A stretch of 64,000 nt of DNA from Cichorium intybus (GCA_023525715.1 CM042013.1:72260994-72324993), one strand, 5' to 3'. Positions 11,877 through 24,722 are shown, counted from the first letter of the stretch. A program made the numbers and translations. Notes: a model not told the origin generated them from the sequence alone.

Positions 11877-12300
11877 AAGATGCAAATTGCAGGCACGTTT
11901 TCTTTCAAGTCCGCTGTTCTTTGGCCTCTTTTATCTCGATCAGGCACGACTTCAACATCAAGTCTGCGATTCTTCAATCTGTTCTTCACCGACATGTATG
12001 ACTTCAAGTCCGTGATTCCTCAATCTTTAGTTCTTTTTTGTCCATCACAAAATCGGTATGTTTCAGTTACTAAATTTTTTTCATTTTGGTTTTACTTTCT
12101 AGATTGCCATTGAACTCGTTTTTTATTTTGATTTTGTTCATCAGGTTCCTATGCTTCAATGTATGTCAGATGAACTACACTTCAATGTATGTCTGATGCA
12201 TAATAACTTGATGTTTATCAATATGCTTTTTGATTCCGCCATTGAACCCACTCGATTTTTCTAATTAGGATTCTTACATCATCCCTAAGCTTCAAGTATC
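11877..12300. other. Spacer between gene fragments
   Basis: Contains 'cttcaagtc.g.gattc' and 'cttcaatgtatgtc.gat' motifs, each repeated two or three times. No protein similarity was seen. Confidence 0.4.
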
Positions 12301-12530
12301 ATGGCTAAAGATGCGATTGCAGTAATGGATCATTTAGGTTGGAAGAAGGCTCATGTATTTGGGCACTAAATAGGTTAGTCAACTCAACTATGTTATTCAA
12401 TTCATTGAGACTAACATGATTAAAGTACATTGCCTATTTGGACATATTTTGGATCTTAGAAATGAATAAAAAAATTCTAAGAATTTATTTTATTATGTTG
12501 TGTAGGTGGTATGATAGCTTCAAAATATGA
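12301..12530 (+). pseudogene. Alpha/beta-hydrolase exon fragments
   Basis: At 12301-12373 the sequence reads MAKDAIAVMDHLGWKKAHVF then GH, a stop, and IG. In plant alpha/beta-hydrolases this is the nucleophile elbow G-H-S-M-G; here the nucleophile serine codon is a TAA stop. A GT donor follows. After 132 bp of intron-like DNA an AG acceptor leads into GGMIASK (12506-12530), the correct continuation. The remaining enzyme is absent. It lies 0.4 kb from the truncated PPR fragment in the same orientation, suggesting a cluster of captured or decayed gene pieces. Confidence 0.7.
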
Positions 12531-12664
12531 AAAGGATTTTTCTGATTTCGTGGTTTCTTTAATAAGCTTGAATTGATGGGTGAAGTTTGTTAAGGGGTTT
12601 TAAGGATATATTTTTGGAGTGTCTTTTGCAAAACTTAACTTGAGCTTCATTTGTATTAATTCAA

Positions 12665-13033
12665 ATGTGCATATATGTATGTGCATTTATGCATACAAGT
12701 ATGTGCATATGTGCATACACGTATGTGTATATGTGCATATACGTATGTGCATATGTTCATATATGTATGTGCGTATGTGCATATGTGATAATTTTTTATA
12801 TTCATGTTTGTATGTATGTGCGTATGTGCATATGTGCATATACGTATGTGCATATGCACATATACATATGTGGATATGTTCATATATGTATGTGCGTATG
12901 TGTATATGTGCATGTGTGTATAAGTGTATGCATATTTTCATTTTTTGAAAATGTACATATGTTCATAAGTGTGTGTATATTTGCATATATGCATACACAT
13001 ATGTGCCCATGTGCATATACGTATATGCATGTA
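12665..13033. repeat. 'gtatgtgcatat' minisatellite
   Basis: About 370 bp of imperfect tandem units of 'tatgtgcatatgtgcata' and 'cgtatgtgcatat', interrupted by a short AT-rich patch near 12785-12805 and another near 12937-12955. All the long open frames across it are by-products of the repeat period. Confidence 0.9.
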
Positions 13034-13634
13034 AGTATCTTTTTTTAACATTTTTAAGATGTATTTTTATTAGTGTTTATGCAGGTTTTAAAAATATATA
13101 GAGCAAAGTGAAGAAGTGAAAATGATAAAATGAAGAAACAAGATAGTTAAGGAATAAACAATGAAGATATTAGTATTTTTTTTTGTATTTTATGTATGTA
13201 TCGTTCAAAACAATTGTAAATTATTGTTTTTAATAATTTGGTTTGTTTATTATTTGTATTCAACTATTTATACATAATAATATGTTTTTACGAATTTTTA
13301 AAAATATGCATATATGTATCTGGTTGCAAATACATGACCGTATATGTTTTTTTTTAATCTGAATATGATTTTTTATTGAATTTAAAATTTTTATGTTTTT
13401 TAAATTTCAAAAATTATCATATTTAAAAAAACGAAAATCATATAGTTTTTTAAATTTGAATTTGATTATGCTTATTTTTAGAAATTGATATTATGTTGCC
13501 AAAAATTAAAAAAATCAAAATCAAATTAGAGTTATAAAATGACGATCATGCGTTTAATGAAAATGATTATGATCTGATGGTCCTGATTGAGTTCTCAAGA
13601 CCTCATGGTTTTTTGAGATCTTAAAAGAACCCAA

Positions 13635-13636
<2 letters not shown>
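13034..13636. other. AT-rich DNA, no gene seen
   Basis: No frame or repeat ends recognised. Confidence 0.4.

Positions 13637-13721
<85 letters not shown>
13637..13721. repeat. (AT)n microsatellite
   Basis: An uninterrupted run of about 42 AT units, ending in a short (AC)n. Confidence 0.98.
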
Positions 13722-13723
<2 letters not shown>

Positions 13724-13728
<5 letters not shown>

Positions 13729-15632
13729 TACCTTAAAAAGGGAAAATGGTTTCTAAAAATGGAAACTCTTAAAATTAAGAGATCCAACATTTTTTCCACA
13801 AAGTACAAGTAATTATGCAGCTTTCAAAACTCACAGCTATACAATTGAACTTTTCAATCCCGTTATTTGTATCATCTAAAAGGTCGAAAACTTTAAGCTT
13901 AAATTACAAATTTTCAATGCATATATTTGACCGAACATTTTGATCGTTTGACTGAGTATACGTATATCATATTAACAGTTAAAGAGTATACGTAAATTGG
14001 GGAAGTGATTGCCTCAGCTTGAAATTTTGAATTCCAAATTCCCCGATTCTCGCATCTCCACTTCCATATATACCGGTTGTTAACTTGTTTCTATCTCCCC
14101 TCTCCCCTGTACTCTAATAAGACGTCGTCCGGAATCACTACATACGGCACAACCTTCATAAACCAACACTCCCTATTCAACTGCCTTCATCGCACCTATG
14201 CTTCTCTCTTTCCGCCATTGTTGATGGCTCCAACTGCTCACCACCGTCGATGGCTCTAACTCCTCTCAATGTAATCTCTTCTCCTTCTTTTGTTCAACTT
14301 TTCTTTATTTGACAATAGATTTCATAATTTATATTTATTAATTTGTGGAGGTGGATTTTAGCAGGGAGATTGATGTCAACAAGGTGCCGTAAAAACCTAG
14401 CTAAAGCAACAAAAAACGATGAAGTCAATGGTCTCTCTGCTGTGTGGATCTTGGTTCCTCGATTTGGATTACCCCATTTAGGTTTGCTTTCTCGGATTTA
14501 GGTTTTTCCAGTGGGTTAAACATACTTTAGTTACATTTGCATAAAATCATTCATTTTATATGCCAAGAACGGGATCTACTTCTTGATATATGCACGTTTT
14601 CAGCAGGTAACAACAATGAGTAATAGAAACAACCCCAAGAAGGTCTCAGGTAAGACAATGCTTCCTGCTTCTAAAATCATATATATGTGAAATCGATTTT
14701 TTTGAATTCACAGTATTATACATTTTGGTTGTTTAGAACAAGTATTTCCTTGATGATGAATAATTGATTGTAAATCTTGTTTCTATGATTCCAATAAAAA
14801 ATTTGAATCGTTTTTCTTCAAATAATCTACTTTGGATTTTTTTCTGCAGGTAACACATAATTACCTTTGAGCCAGATCTACAAATATATCGCGATAATTA
14901 CCACACACAACTTTTTATCAACAATGGATATGCCAATCTGGTTATAATGTTATATGCTACTTTTCATCTCAACAAAAATGTTTTTGGAATATGTATTTAT
15001 GTGTATTTGTGTGTGCAGGCATATGTATCTCTATGTATCCATTGGATAAGAATAAGGTGGTTAAGTGGTATGTAGTTGTGCATATCTGTGTGTGCAGGCG
15101 TATCTATACGTGTGTATTCTGATTTGTATCTTAATGAAATTAGGTGTCATAACTTAATAATTCTTATTTATATGTTAATGAGAAGTCTGATTTATTTCTT
15201 GAATCGTTGCTCGATCTCACTACATTGATAGCTTTCTTTGATTCTTTTTAGAGAAGAATAGATTTTATGAAGATCAGGGGTTTTGATGTGGAACAACAAA
15301 AAACAGGTTTGATTATTTTCTATGATTATATTTGACCCTATTATGAATTTTTGGATTTAACCCTTTTACAAAATCATCTCTTGCTTTTTTGTTAATTAAT
15401 AAAATATTGATTTACAGAATCCTACAATTGGGGGTCATCCTTGGGATACCTGTTTGCTGATGATAAGAATGGAATCGTGCAGTTGTGGGTCTTCTGGATT
15501 GATATTTAATGTAATCCATGATCTTTATGAGATCAAAAAAAATGTGTTGGCGTCATTGCATATTTCAAATGAATACACTAAAATCAAATAAAAAATGTGA
15601 TGGGTGGAATCTGGAAAAGCAAGTAAATATGG
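13724..15632. other. Unassigned DNA with short exon-like pieces
   Basis: No recognised protein. A pyrimidine-rich stretch at about 14090-14280 looks like a plant 5' leader. Several short segments flanked by AG and GT (for example around 14600-14650) look exon-like, but they match nothing I know. A decayed gene or gene fragment is possible. Confidence 0.3.
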
Positions 15633-15633
15633 T

Positions 15634-17422
15634 ATGGCGCTTTTGCTACCGGGGTGGCTCCTGGAATCAAATCAATTCTGAACTCGACTTGTCGTGCGGG
15701 TGGTACTCCTGGAAGGTCTTCTGGGAATACGTCGGGAAAGTCACAGACTTCAGGGATCTCTTTGATGCTCTTTACTTCTTTCTTCTCGTCAACAACGTGG
15801 GCTAGGAAGGCATGGTATATTTTCTGTAGGTATTTTCGAGCTTTGATGCAAGACACGATTCGGAGGCTGGTACTGGGTTTATCGCCGTAGACAACAAGGG
15901 TCTTGTCCTCTGGCAGGTGAAGTCGGATTCCTCGTTCATAACACATGATGTCGGCATGATGGGGGATTAGCCAATCCATACCAACAATCACGTCAAAGCT
16001 TCCTATTTTAACAGGCATTAAATCGATTTGGAAGGAGTGATCGTCCAGGGTAAGTGTACAGCCTATGTATATGTCGTTTGTGCTTTCTGTTTTGCCATTA
16101 GCCATTTCTACTGTAAATGTTTCATTGAGTGGTTGAGGTTTTTGTTTTAGTAAGTATTTAAACTCATGGCTTACGAAACTCCTCTCTGCACCGCTATCGA
16201 ATAGTATACAAGCATATGAATTATTGACGAGGAACGTACCGGTAACCACGGTAGGATCCTCTACCGCTTCCGCGCGTCCCATAGCTAGGACTCTTCCATT
16301 TCTTCCAACGTTCTTTGTCTTCGGACAATCACGCTTAAAATGCCCCGTCTCACCACAACCATAGCAAGCTTGACTCACCCCAGCATTAGAGGCTTGGGTG
16401 GCTTGTGGAACTGGTGCCCTGCAGAAACGGGCGGTATGACCCTTCTTGTTACAGTTCGAGCAGTGCATTTCTCTACAGGCTCCAGTATGGTGGAAATTAC
16501 ACTTGTTGCACTTTGGTAGTGTCCCATTATATTGCTGGGTTGCTGTTGGGGTAGTCGGGGTAGTGGCTGCATGGACTGCCACGATCTGTTGTCTCTTGGC
16601 ACCTTCTTGGTTAGGCTGATTTCTCCCCCTGGGTTTTCTTTTGTGGTCCTTCTCTCTTGGTTGATCAGTTTTAGAGGTCATGGTGCCCTGGCGAACCCCA
16701 TGGTCGACTAATCGTTGGGCCAGTCGTTTAGCACTGTCGAAAGTGGCGGGGCCTGCCGCTTCTACATTCCCCTGAATCAGAGGAGATAGCCCCCAGATAT
16801 AACGTTCCACTTTCACAGATTCTGGTGTGACCATAGTAGGGCATAGGGTTGCCAGGTCATTGAATCGGTTCGTGTAGGAGGTCAGATCTGAACCTTTCAT
16901 GGTAAGGTTCCACAGCTCTTGTTCTAGTTTTTGGATCTCCCCTCTGGGACAGTACTCTTTCATCAGCATGGTCTTCAGTTCCTCCCAACTCATCGAGTTT
17001 GCCACAGGAAGTGTCAGAGCCTTAACATGGCCCTTCCACCAGGACATGGCCGTCTCGACAAAGGTACAAGCGGCAAATTTGACATTAAATTCCTCGGGGC
17101 AGGCGAAGATATCAAAGATTGATTCTGTTTTCTCAATCCATCTCGTGAGAGCAAGGACACCACCGGTACCATGGAAAGTCACTGGTTTGCAATTCGCGAA
17201 GTCCTTGTAAGTACATACTCGCGATTGGTTTGATGTTTCTCCATTTGTGGAGTCGTTGGTGCCATTTCTGCTCCCGTTGCCATTCGTCCCATTCGAGTTT
17301 ATCTGAGCGATAGCAGCTGCTACCGCGGCAGTAACAGCGGCCTGGAAGGTAGCTGAGTCCATCATGGGTGGCTCGGGAGTTGCGATCGGTGCGCGCCTAG
17401 CGTTTCTTCGACGGGGTGGCAT
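15634..17422 (-). pseudogene. Ty3/gypsy gag-protease, cut at RT
   Basis: The likely start is the Met at 17422 (MPPRRRNARR), not the upstream in-frame Met. Residues about 90-260 form a retrotransposon gag domain (SWWKGHVKAL, LEQELWNLTMKGSDL). Two CCHC zinc knuckles follow (CSNCNKKGHTARFC and CYGCGETGHFKRDC). An aspartic protease has the active-site motif LFDSGAERSFV. The linker reads FPDVFPEDLPGVPPAR and leads into the first residues of RT, where similarity ends at about 15634 and a few foreign codons reach a stop. The protein would package RNA and cleave the polyprotein, but without RT and integrase the element cannot move on its own. Confidence 0.88.
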
Positions 17423-18167
17423 ATTTCTGCCACAAGGATTCAAGATTTGACGTTGGTTAGTTCTTGGTAAGGGTTATCAAAGTACGACATTTCTATTATA
17501 CGTTTATGTCGGCTATGTAGTGATAGGGGTATAATAGGTGCATAAAGAATCTAGATGTATGGTTCTATAGTATCACAAAATACTCGTATAGTATTTTTGT
17601 TTTATGTTTTGTTCTAGTGTTTTTCTTTGTACATGGTTCTTGGTAAGTCTTTAGAAGTTGTTATAAGTAAGGTGATTTCTTAGGGGTATGAGATTTATGT
17701 AAGAGAAAATTCTAAGTGTACGACTTCGTAGTATTCATAAAATACTCCTGTAGTATTTTAACTCTATGTTTAGTTATATAGTGTCTTAAAATACTCCCAT
17801 AGTATTTTAACTTTATGTTTAGTTATTTGGTTATTGGTAAGTGTTCGGACTTGTTGTTCGCCACGACTATTCCTAAGTATACGTTAATCATATCTTGGAC
17901 CAATACAGTTGATCAGGCTCTATTTATCCAAGATATAATTACCAAACACTTAGGCCTATCCGTAGTGTTCAACTCACCTTTTCACTTTTGTATGTTTTCG
18001 TTATGATATTATTCTAGTATGTATGCATGTACTTATACTCTTATAAAAATTATCATTGTAATTTTAAAAGTATACTTGTACGAAAATATTTTTGGGGTTT
18101 TAGTCCCATTGTATTTATAGTTGTATATCTTTAAATGGATTGATATACTTAGTTCACTATAAACAAT
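17423..18167. other. Gypsy leader between gag and PBS
   Basis: Untranslated leader of the Ty3/gypsy element. Contains repeated 'aaaatactc.tagtatttt' blocks at about 17577-17600, 17738-17760 and 17788-17811. No gene. Confidence 0.6.
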
Positions 18168-18179
18168 GCTCTGATACCA
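18168..18179 (-). promoter_or_regulatory. tRNA-iMet primer-binding site (gypsy)
   Basis: The minus strand reads TGGTATCAGAGC, complementary to the 3' end of initiator methionine tRNA. It lies three bases inside the LTR, the normal site for priming minus-strand DNA synthesis. Confidence 0.92.
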
Positions 18180-18182
18180 ATC

Positions 18183-21024
18183 TGTCACACCCCCAAACCG
18201 TAATGGCGGAAACGTTCGAGGGTGGATGACTTCATGAACAATATCATAACAAAGTTAAACAATAGTGAATTCCAAGCACACAACCATCATTTAATCAATT
18301 GCAAATGTTACAAAATTTACTTGTTTCATGTTTCAAATACAATTGAAATGATATCAAAAATAGACAAAAATGACGTCGTAACGTCCCATCTTGTAGCGCT
18401 TGCATTACCGTATCAATTCCCTGAGAATACAAGTAATTTGAAAAGTGTCAACAATTTAAGTTGGTGAGTTCATAAGATTTTTGCGTAAGAAATGTCCTTT
18501 GTTTGTAAGCGATAGTGTTGAAAACCAAGAAAATCCAATATTTTCTCATAAAACTGAACAAGTCTTTATATCCCAAAGACTAAAATGCAATATGTAAAAT
18601 TGTAGTGTAATTTCCTTAGAAATTTGTATTTCCACGTAAACAATTTATAAAAATTATTAAGTTGATTATTTTCCCATGTGAGATACCCTATAACCATATT
18701 GTGACTAGTTGGCCTGCTGCGACATTCTTCAGGCGTCGGAATGTTAGACATTTGGACACCTCAGACCTGCCGGTCAAGCTGTAGCTAGCAGCTCAGGTGC
18801 GGGGTTGTCAAGCCCCGTATAGATCTATACTCAAATATCGCGCTCTCTTACCGAGACTCTGGTTATAAAAGTTCAGGACTTATAGTAGGTACTTATAAAA
18901 GTACTGTGAAGATTTATCTCACAAAAATGTATGTATTCCAATCAACTTGTTTACGTACGATTTGTATATAAAAACTCTTGTAATCATCCATTATCATTTT
19001 TCCCATGATAATATAGTAAGGTATAATAATTATATATTTTTATATAATTATTTTTGTCATGTTCAAACGTCATAATAACCTTGTGTTCATAAATTATTCC
19101 AATAATAGTCTATTTTTAGTATTGCGTCGTAATAATCATATTTTTGTGAATAATAATGAAGTAACTTATTCAAATGATTATAAATATCATCTTTTGAGAT
19201 ATTTCTCACAAAAATGGTGTAATAACTTGATTATAACCATTTTTGCTAGAAAATAGTGCTTTTATTTATAAAAACGTAGTTTTTACTAGTTTCCGTTTTT
19301 ATAACGTTCTTATCCAAGATCTAGTATTTTTGTACACTTTATTTGTAGTTTTGTAACTTTTACACAACTTAATATGTCAAAGTGTTCATAATACATGGAT
19401 CTATTCATATTTCATGCCAAGTTCATCTTTATAACATTTTTGTCCAAGATCTAACATTTTTACACACTTTATTTATAGTTTGGAAACTTTTATATTAACA
19501 TTATATATCATTATGAATATCTTACAAAGAGTTATCCATATTTCATGTCAAAATCATTTTTACACAAATATTAACTTTATAAACTTGTGTAAATCAACAT
19601 ATATAACATTTAATCACATATAAATTTGAATAAAACAACATTTATAGTAAAAGAACTTGTATTCTCCCCCAAAAAGGTTTGAAATGATGAAAATGAGGGG
19701 TATGAACTCACATTGAGTGGTTGATCTTAAGGTTTCTTGGTAGAATATTGAAGAGTTTGGTTCTAGGACCCGGAAGACTCTTGGACAAAGCTATTATCCA
19801 ATGGATTTTCGTGAGTATGTGTGTGTAAAAGAGTAAATGAAGGTATTTAGAACTTAAATCACTAGATGATCATGACTTACCAAGAAGGCTTGCAAGATCC
19901 TTGAAGATGATGAAGATTGGAGTTCAAAGACCCTTGGACAAAGCTAATATCCAATGGATTTTGATGGATGTTAGTGTGTGTAAATGGTGTAAAACTTGTG
20001 TTATGTTGTTTAGAATCAAAAGATGGATGAAGCTTACCACTTTATCTTGTGAAAAGAACTTGGAAATGAAGCTTGAAGATGATGATGGTGGTGGTGTTTT
20101 GAGCCGAGAGCAAGAGGAGAGGAAGAGAGAAGAGAGAAATGAAGTTGGTGACTTGGTTCCAATGAGATGATAATTTGATTATAGTTTTAGTTTATTAGAT
20201 TTGTTGTTTGATTTTCTTTTGATTAAATAATTCTCTAGCCTTACTACCCTAGATATGTGAATAGTGACATCAAGATTGTGTTGGGGTTCCTTGATTCAGC
20301 CGATGGGGGGGTAGGGGGGGTGGGGTGAGGTGGTTTTTATAAAATAGCAATATACTTATATAAAATGTGTGATTTTTATAAAATAGTATGACGTTTTAGT
20401 GAAATTTTATGCGTTTTTGACGAAACGAAGTTCTAAATAATTATTTTGTATAAAAACATTGCCAAACATTTATTTTGATTGAATTATATCTCGTTGGGTG
20501 TCGGAATACGCGTTTAAGCGCATTATTCTTCCGATTTCGCGATTTTTGACGTTTTACCGGAAATTGTATTTAGCTTTGAAATTAAATACCAGATATTATT
20601 ACGTTACTTATCATATGAATTGTTATTTCATATTTGATGTTTAAGGCACCTCATTTTGTATTTTGAGTCCAAATCCTGTGTACATTTATCCGTTCACAGC
20701 GGTTTAATGGTTGTAACTTTCACATACGGACTCCGTTTTTGACGTTCTATATATCCACAGTTTCGTATTTACGAGTAGATCGTTTTATTAACATTATTAT
20801 TCTCAAAATAATAATTGTAAGATTATCGAATTTTTACGCTACAATAGTTTGCTGTCCGTATTTTTGACTTTTAATCGATAATTGTTTTGATTTAGCATAC
20901 GTAGTACTATAATATTAATGATTCATCGCAAAAGTTATGGAAAATAACTTTTCAACATATAGATTAATGTACGCTTCGTTTGACTACAGTTGACTTTTGT
21001 TGACCAAAATTTACAATTGTCACA
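18183..21024 (-). repeat. Ty3/gypsy 5' LTR, about 2.84 kb
   Basis: The plus strand starts TGTCACACCCCC next to the PBS and ends TTGTCACA against the copia sequence. On the minus strand the LTR runs from TGTGACAATTG to GGGGGTGTGACA. A G-rich patch (about 20302-20325) and small open frames inside it have no coding support. The matching 3' LTR is not in the window. Confidence 0.75.
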
Positions 21025-24000
21025 TCTTCAGATTCAAAGTTCCATCATTGATTAACTCTCGAATGAAATGATACCTCATCTGAATGTGTTTCGTTCTATT
21101 GTGAAACACCGGATTCTTTGCCAGGTGAACTGCATTTTGGTTGTCACAATGCAGTACACAATCCTCCTGCTGAAATCCAAGTTCTGATAAGAAGTTCTTC
21201 AACCATATAAGCTCCTTGGCTGCTTCTGCAATAGCCATATACTCTGCTTCTGTGGTTGAAAGAGCAACACTCTTCTGTAACCTAGACATCCAACTAATTG
21301 CGGTACCTCCGATTGTGAAAACGTATCCCGTTGTGCTTTTACCCGAATCTGCACATCCACCCAAATCTGCATCGGCAAACCCTTCTAAGACTACCCCCTT
21401 TCTTCTGAAACATAGGGCAACCTCAGATGTTCCTTTCAAGTAGCGTAACAGCCATTTTACTCCTTCCCAATGCTCTCTTCCTGGATTTGACATGAACCTA
21501 CTCACAACTCCCACTGCTTGAGCAATATTTGGTTTGGTACAGACCATTGCATACATCAAGCTACCTACCGCAGATGCGTAGGGTACTTTGGCCATCTGTT
21601 CTTTGTCTTCTTTCGTCTTTGGGGATTGCTTCTTTGAGAGTTTCTGACTTCCCAAAGGTGTACTTCTTGCTTTAGCATCTGTCATGCTGAACTTTTCTAA
21701 AACTTTCTTGATGTACTTCGTTTGTGAAAGTTTTAATGTACCGGTAACTCTGTCCCTGGCTATGCTCATTCCCAATATCTGCTTAGCAGCTCCTAAGTCC
21801 TTCATCTCGAACTCTCTAATAAACTGCTTATTAAGCTTGTTGATCTCCTGCATGTCGGATCCAGCTATCAACATGTCATCAACATATAATAACAGTATGA
21901 TGTAAGAGGAGTTGAATTTCTTCAAGTAGCAACAGTGATCCATCTCACATCTGTGATACCCACTCCTCTGCATGAAGCTATCAAACTTCAAGTACCACTG
22001 TCTTGGAGCTTGCTTCAATCCATACAGACTTTTCTTCAATTTGCACACCAGATTTTCCTTACCAACTGTAAGAAAACCTTCGGGTTGCACCATGTAGATG
22101 TCTTCTTCCAGGTTACCATGGAGAAAAGCTGTTTTCACATCTAGCTGCTCTAGATGGATATCTTCAAAGGCTACAATTCCCAAGACCATCCTGATTGTAG
22201 TCATCTTCACAACTGGGGAGAAGATCTCATTATAATAGACCCCTCGTTTCTGTTGGAACCCTTTGACCACTAATCATGCCTTGTATCTTTTACTGCCATC
22301 AATCTCATCATTTACCCGGAACACCCACTTGTTCTGCAGTGCTTTCTTCCCTGCTGGGAGCTTGACTAAAGACCAAGTCTGGTTCTTGTCAAGTGAGCTC
22401 AATTCGTCTTCCATAGCCTTCTTCCACTGTATGGAATCTTTCATCCTTAAGGCCTCTGGATAGGACTCAGGTTCACCATTCTCAGTCAACAACAAGTAAT
22501 TAGCTGAAGGATAATACCTAACTGGAGGTCTTCGTACTCTAGTGGATCTACGAACAGTAGGAGTTGAGGTATCTGCATCATCTGCAACCCCGTCTTCAGA
22601 ACTACTGTCATCTGTGCTCCCACTATCTCCATATACATCAGAACTCCCACTGCTTCCTGAACTTTCACCTATCTCTGGAGTACTGAAAGGTTTCACAACG
22701 TCATCTTCAGAGATTTCTTCAAACTCGACTTGACTTTCTGCTTTCTCTGGTTGCTTGTTTCTGCCTGAGCTCTCTGCAAGTTCATCTTTATATAGGATGT
22801 TCTCTTTGAACACCACATCCCGGCTTCTGATAACCCTTTTATTTTGGTTATCCCAGAAGCGGTACCCCATGTCATCCAACCCATAGCCTTTAAAAGTGCA
22901 TTTTCTTGCCTTCGCTTCTAGCTTGTCTCTTTCAGAATCTTTCACCTTCACATATGAGACACAACCGAAAACCTTCAAGTGTCTGAGTGAAACCTCGCGA
23001 CCACTCCATTCTTCTTCCGGAATCTTGAACCCTAAGGGGACTGAGGGTCCTCTGTTGATTAGATACACGGCTGTGTTGACGGAATCTGCCAAGAACATAT
23101 TGGGTAAACCTGTATGCAGTCTCATGCTTTTAGCCCTTTCGTTCAATGTACGATTCATTCTCTCAGCTACTCCATTCTGCTGAGGTGTCTCTGGAACCAT
23201 CTTCTGCATTTTGATTCCTTGGTCAGCACAGTAATCAATAAATTCTTTGCTACTGTATTCGCCCCCATTATCTGATCTGAAACACTTGATCTTCAAGTCT
23301 GTTTCATTTTCCACAGTAGCCTTCCATTTCTTGAAAGTGCTAAAAACTTCAGACTTATGCTTCAAGAAATAAACCCAAACCTTCCATGTGCAATCGTCTA
23401 TGAACGTGACATAGTATCGGGATCCTCCCACTGAAGAAACTGAAGTGGGACCGTAGACATCTGAATGAACTAGATCCAGCTTCACAGACTTGGGCTGATG
23501 ACCCACCTTATTGAAAGTGACTTTCTTCTGTTTGCCAAGAACACATGGCTCACAGAAATCGACTTTCACAGTCTTCAGCTCTGGTATTCTTCCTTTGGAG
23601 GCTAGCATCTTCATTCCCTTCTCACTCATATGTCCAAGTCTTTGGTGCCATAGAGTGGATGTCCCAATTTCTTCAACAGCGTGTGCTTCGGCATCAGAAA
23701 CTTCCACCATATAAAGTGTACCCCGCTTCTGTCCTCTAGCAACAACTAGATTCCCTTTTGTCACCTTCCACTGATGATCACCAAATGTAACATGGTGACC
23801 TTCATCATCAAGCTGCCCTACGGATATTAACATCCTCTTCAAGTCAGGAATGAACTTGACATTCTTCAAAATCCAATCTGTACCTAAAGTTGTCTTGAGG
23901 ACCACATCCCCAACACCTATAATATCCAGGCTCTTGTTGTCTGCTAGTCTGACCTTTCCTTTGTACTGCTGGAAATTCTGCATTACTTCTCTGGAATGAC

Positions 24001-24421
24001 TAGCATGGAACGACGCACCAGAATCCATGATCCAGGATTCTGTTGAGTTTTCAACACAGCAAATGAGCGCATCATCTTCAGAATCTACTGCCATATTGAC
24101 TTCCTTCTTGCCTTTGTCTGCCGAAGGCTTTGGGTACTGATTTCTAAAGTGACCTTTCTCCTTGCAGTTCCAACAGGTAATATCCGACCTGTTCTTTGAC
24201 TGACCTCTCTTTCTCGACTTTGATCTTCCTCTACCACCGCCTCCTTTGTTGGACTTCCTTCCTCTGTCTTCAGCGCTTAGAAGACTACTGGAATATTCCC
24301 CGATACTCCGTCTGTGCACATCCTCACTAAGGATTAAATTTCGAATGCTTTCGAACGTCAGCTTAGCACCTCCGACTGAACTGCTGACTGCTGTGACCGT
24401 ACCGGACCAACTTTCAGGCAA
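21025..24421 (-). pseudogene. Copia gag-pol remnant with one nonsense codon
   Basis: The order is partial gag with a CCHC knuckle (CWNCKEKGHFRNQYP), aspartic protease (WIMDSGASFHAS), GAG-pre-integrase (LWHQRLGHMSEKGMKML), integrase core (HSDVYGP, FRSDNGGEYSS, TPQQNGVAERMNR), reverse transcriptase ([24 protein letters not shown]) and RNase H ([12 protein letters not shown]). The two open parts are in the same frame and are separated by one TGA at 22274-22276, where relatives have arginine; a C-to-T change at CGA explains it. The protein resembles Tnt1-type elements. Truncation at both ends plus the stop make it non-functional. Confidence 0.9.
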
Positions 24422-24436
24422 AGATGATAGTAGCTA
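21025..24436 (-). mobile_element. Truncated Ty1/copia retrotransposon
   Basis: Internal part of a copia element without LTRs, PBS or PPT. It lacks the N-terminal part of gag at the 24.4-kb edge, where a palindrome begins. It is cut at the end of RNase H at 21025, where the gypsy LTR begins. TCTTC at 21025-21029 could be one half of a gypsy TSD; the partner is missing. Confidence 0.88.
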
Positions 24437-24440
24437 ACTG

Positions 24441-24508
24441 CAGAACTAAATTAAATCACCTAACTGCAGAACCATGGTTCTGCAGTTAGGTGATTTAATT
24501 TAGTTCTG
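24441..24508. repeat. Perfect 68-bp palindrome
   Basis: Two 34-bp arms are exact reverse complements with no spacer, centred on CCATGG between 24474 and 24475. The 13-mer CTAACTGCAGAAC also occurs as a direct repeat at 24434 and 24460. It lies at the truncated 5' edge of the copia remnant, so it probably marks a rearrangement breakpoint. Confidence 0.95.
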
Positions 24509-24722
24509 TATTGAACCCACACCAATAGACTTAGAAAGGTTTGCACGTCCTCTTTTTCTCGTAGACATGGACTAAAGTTGTTTTGAATCTTATAATATAT
24601 TCTAACTAAAAAATAGTTTTTTTATATATTAATTATAGACAATTATTGGTAAAAAGCAATTGAGAATAAAAAAAGTTAGATATAAAAAATACATAATTTG
24701 GTAAATAATTTAGTTTATTTTA

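Larger units (their letters stand above)
15634..21024 (-). mobile_element. Truncated Ty3/gypsy retrotransposon
   Basis: On the minus strand the order is 5' LTR (18183-21024), primer-binding site, leader, then gag and protease (17422 down to about 15634). Coding similarity stops abruptly at the very start of reverse transcriptase. RT, RNase H, integrase, polypurine tract and the 3' LTR are absent. The outer LTR edge lies directly against a copia element broken at the same point, which suggests insertion into that copia. Confidence 0.85.

Noticed and set aside
12619..13048. Open frames of 84-127 residues on both strands
   Set aside because: By-products of the minisatellite period, with no amino-acid conservation beyond the repeat.
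19901..20170. 89-residue open frame
   Set aside because: Lies inside the gypsy LTR, matches no protein, and follows local repeats ('gacccttggacaaagcta' occurs twice).
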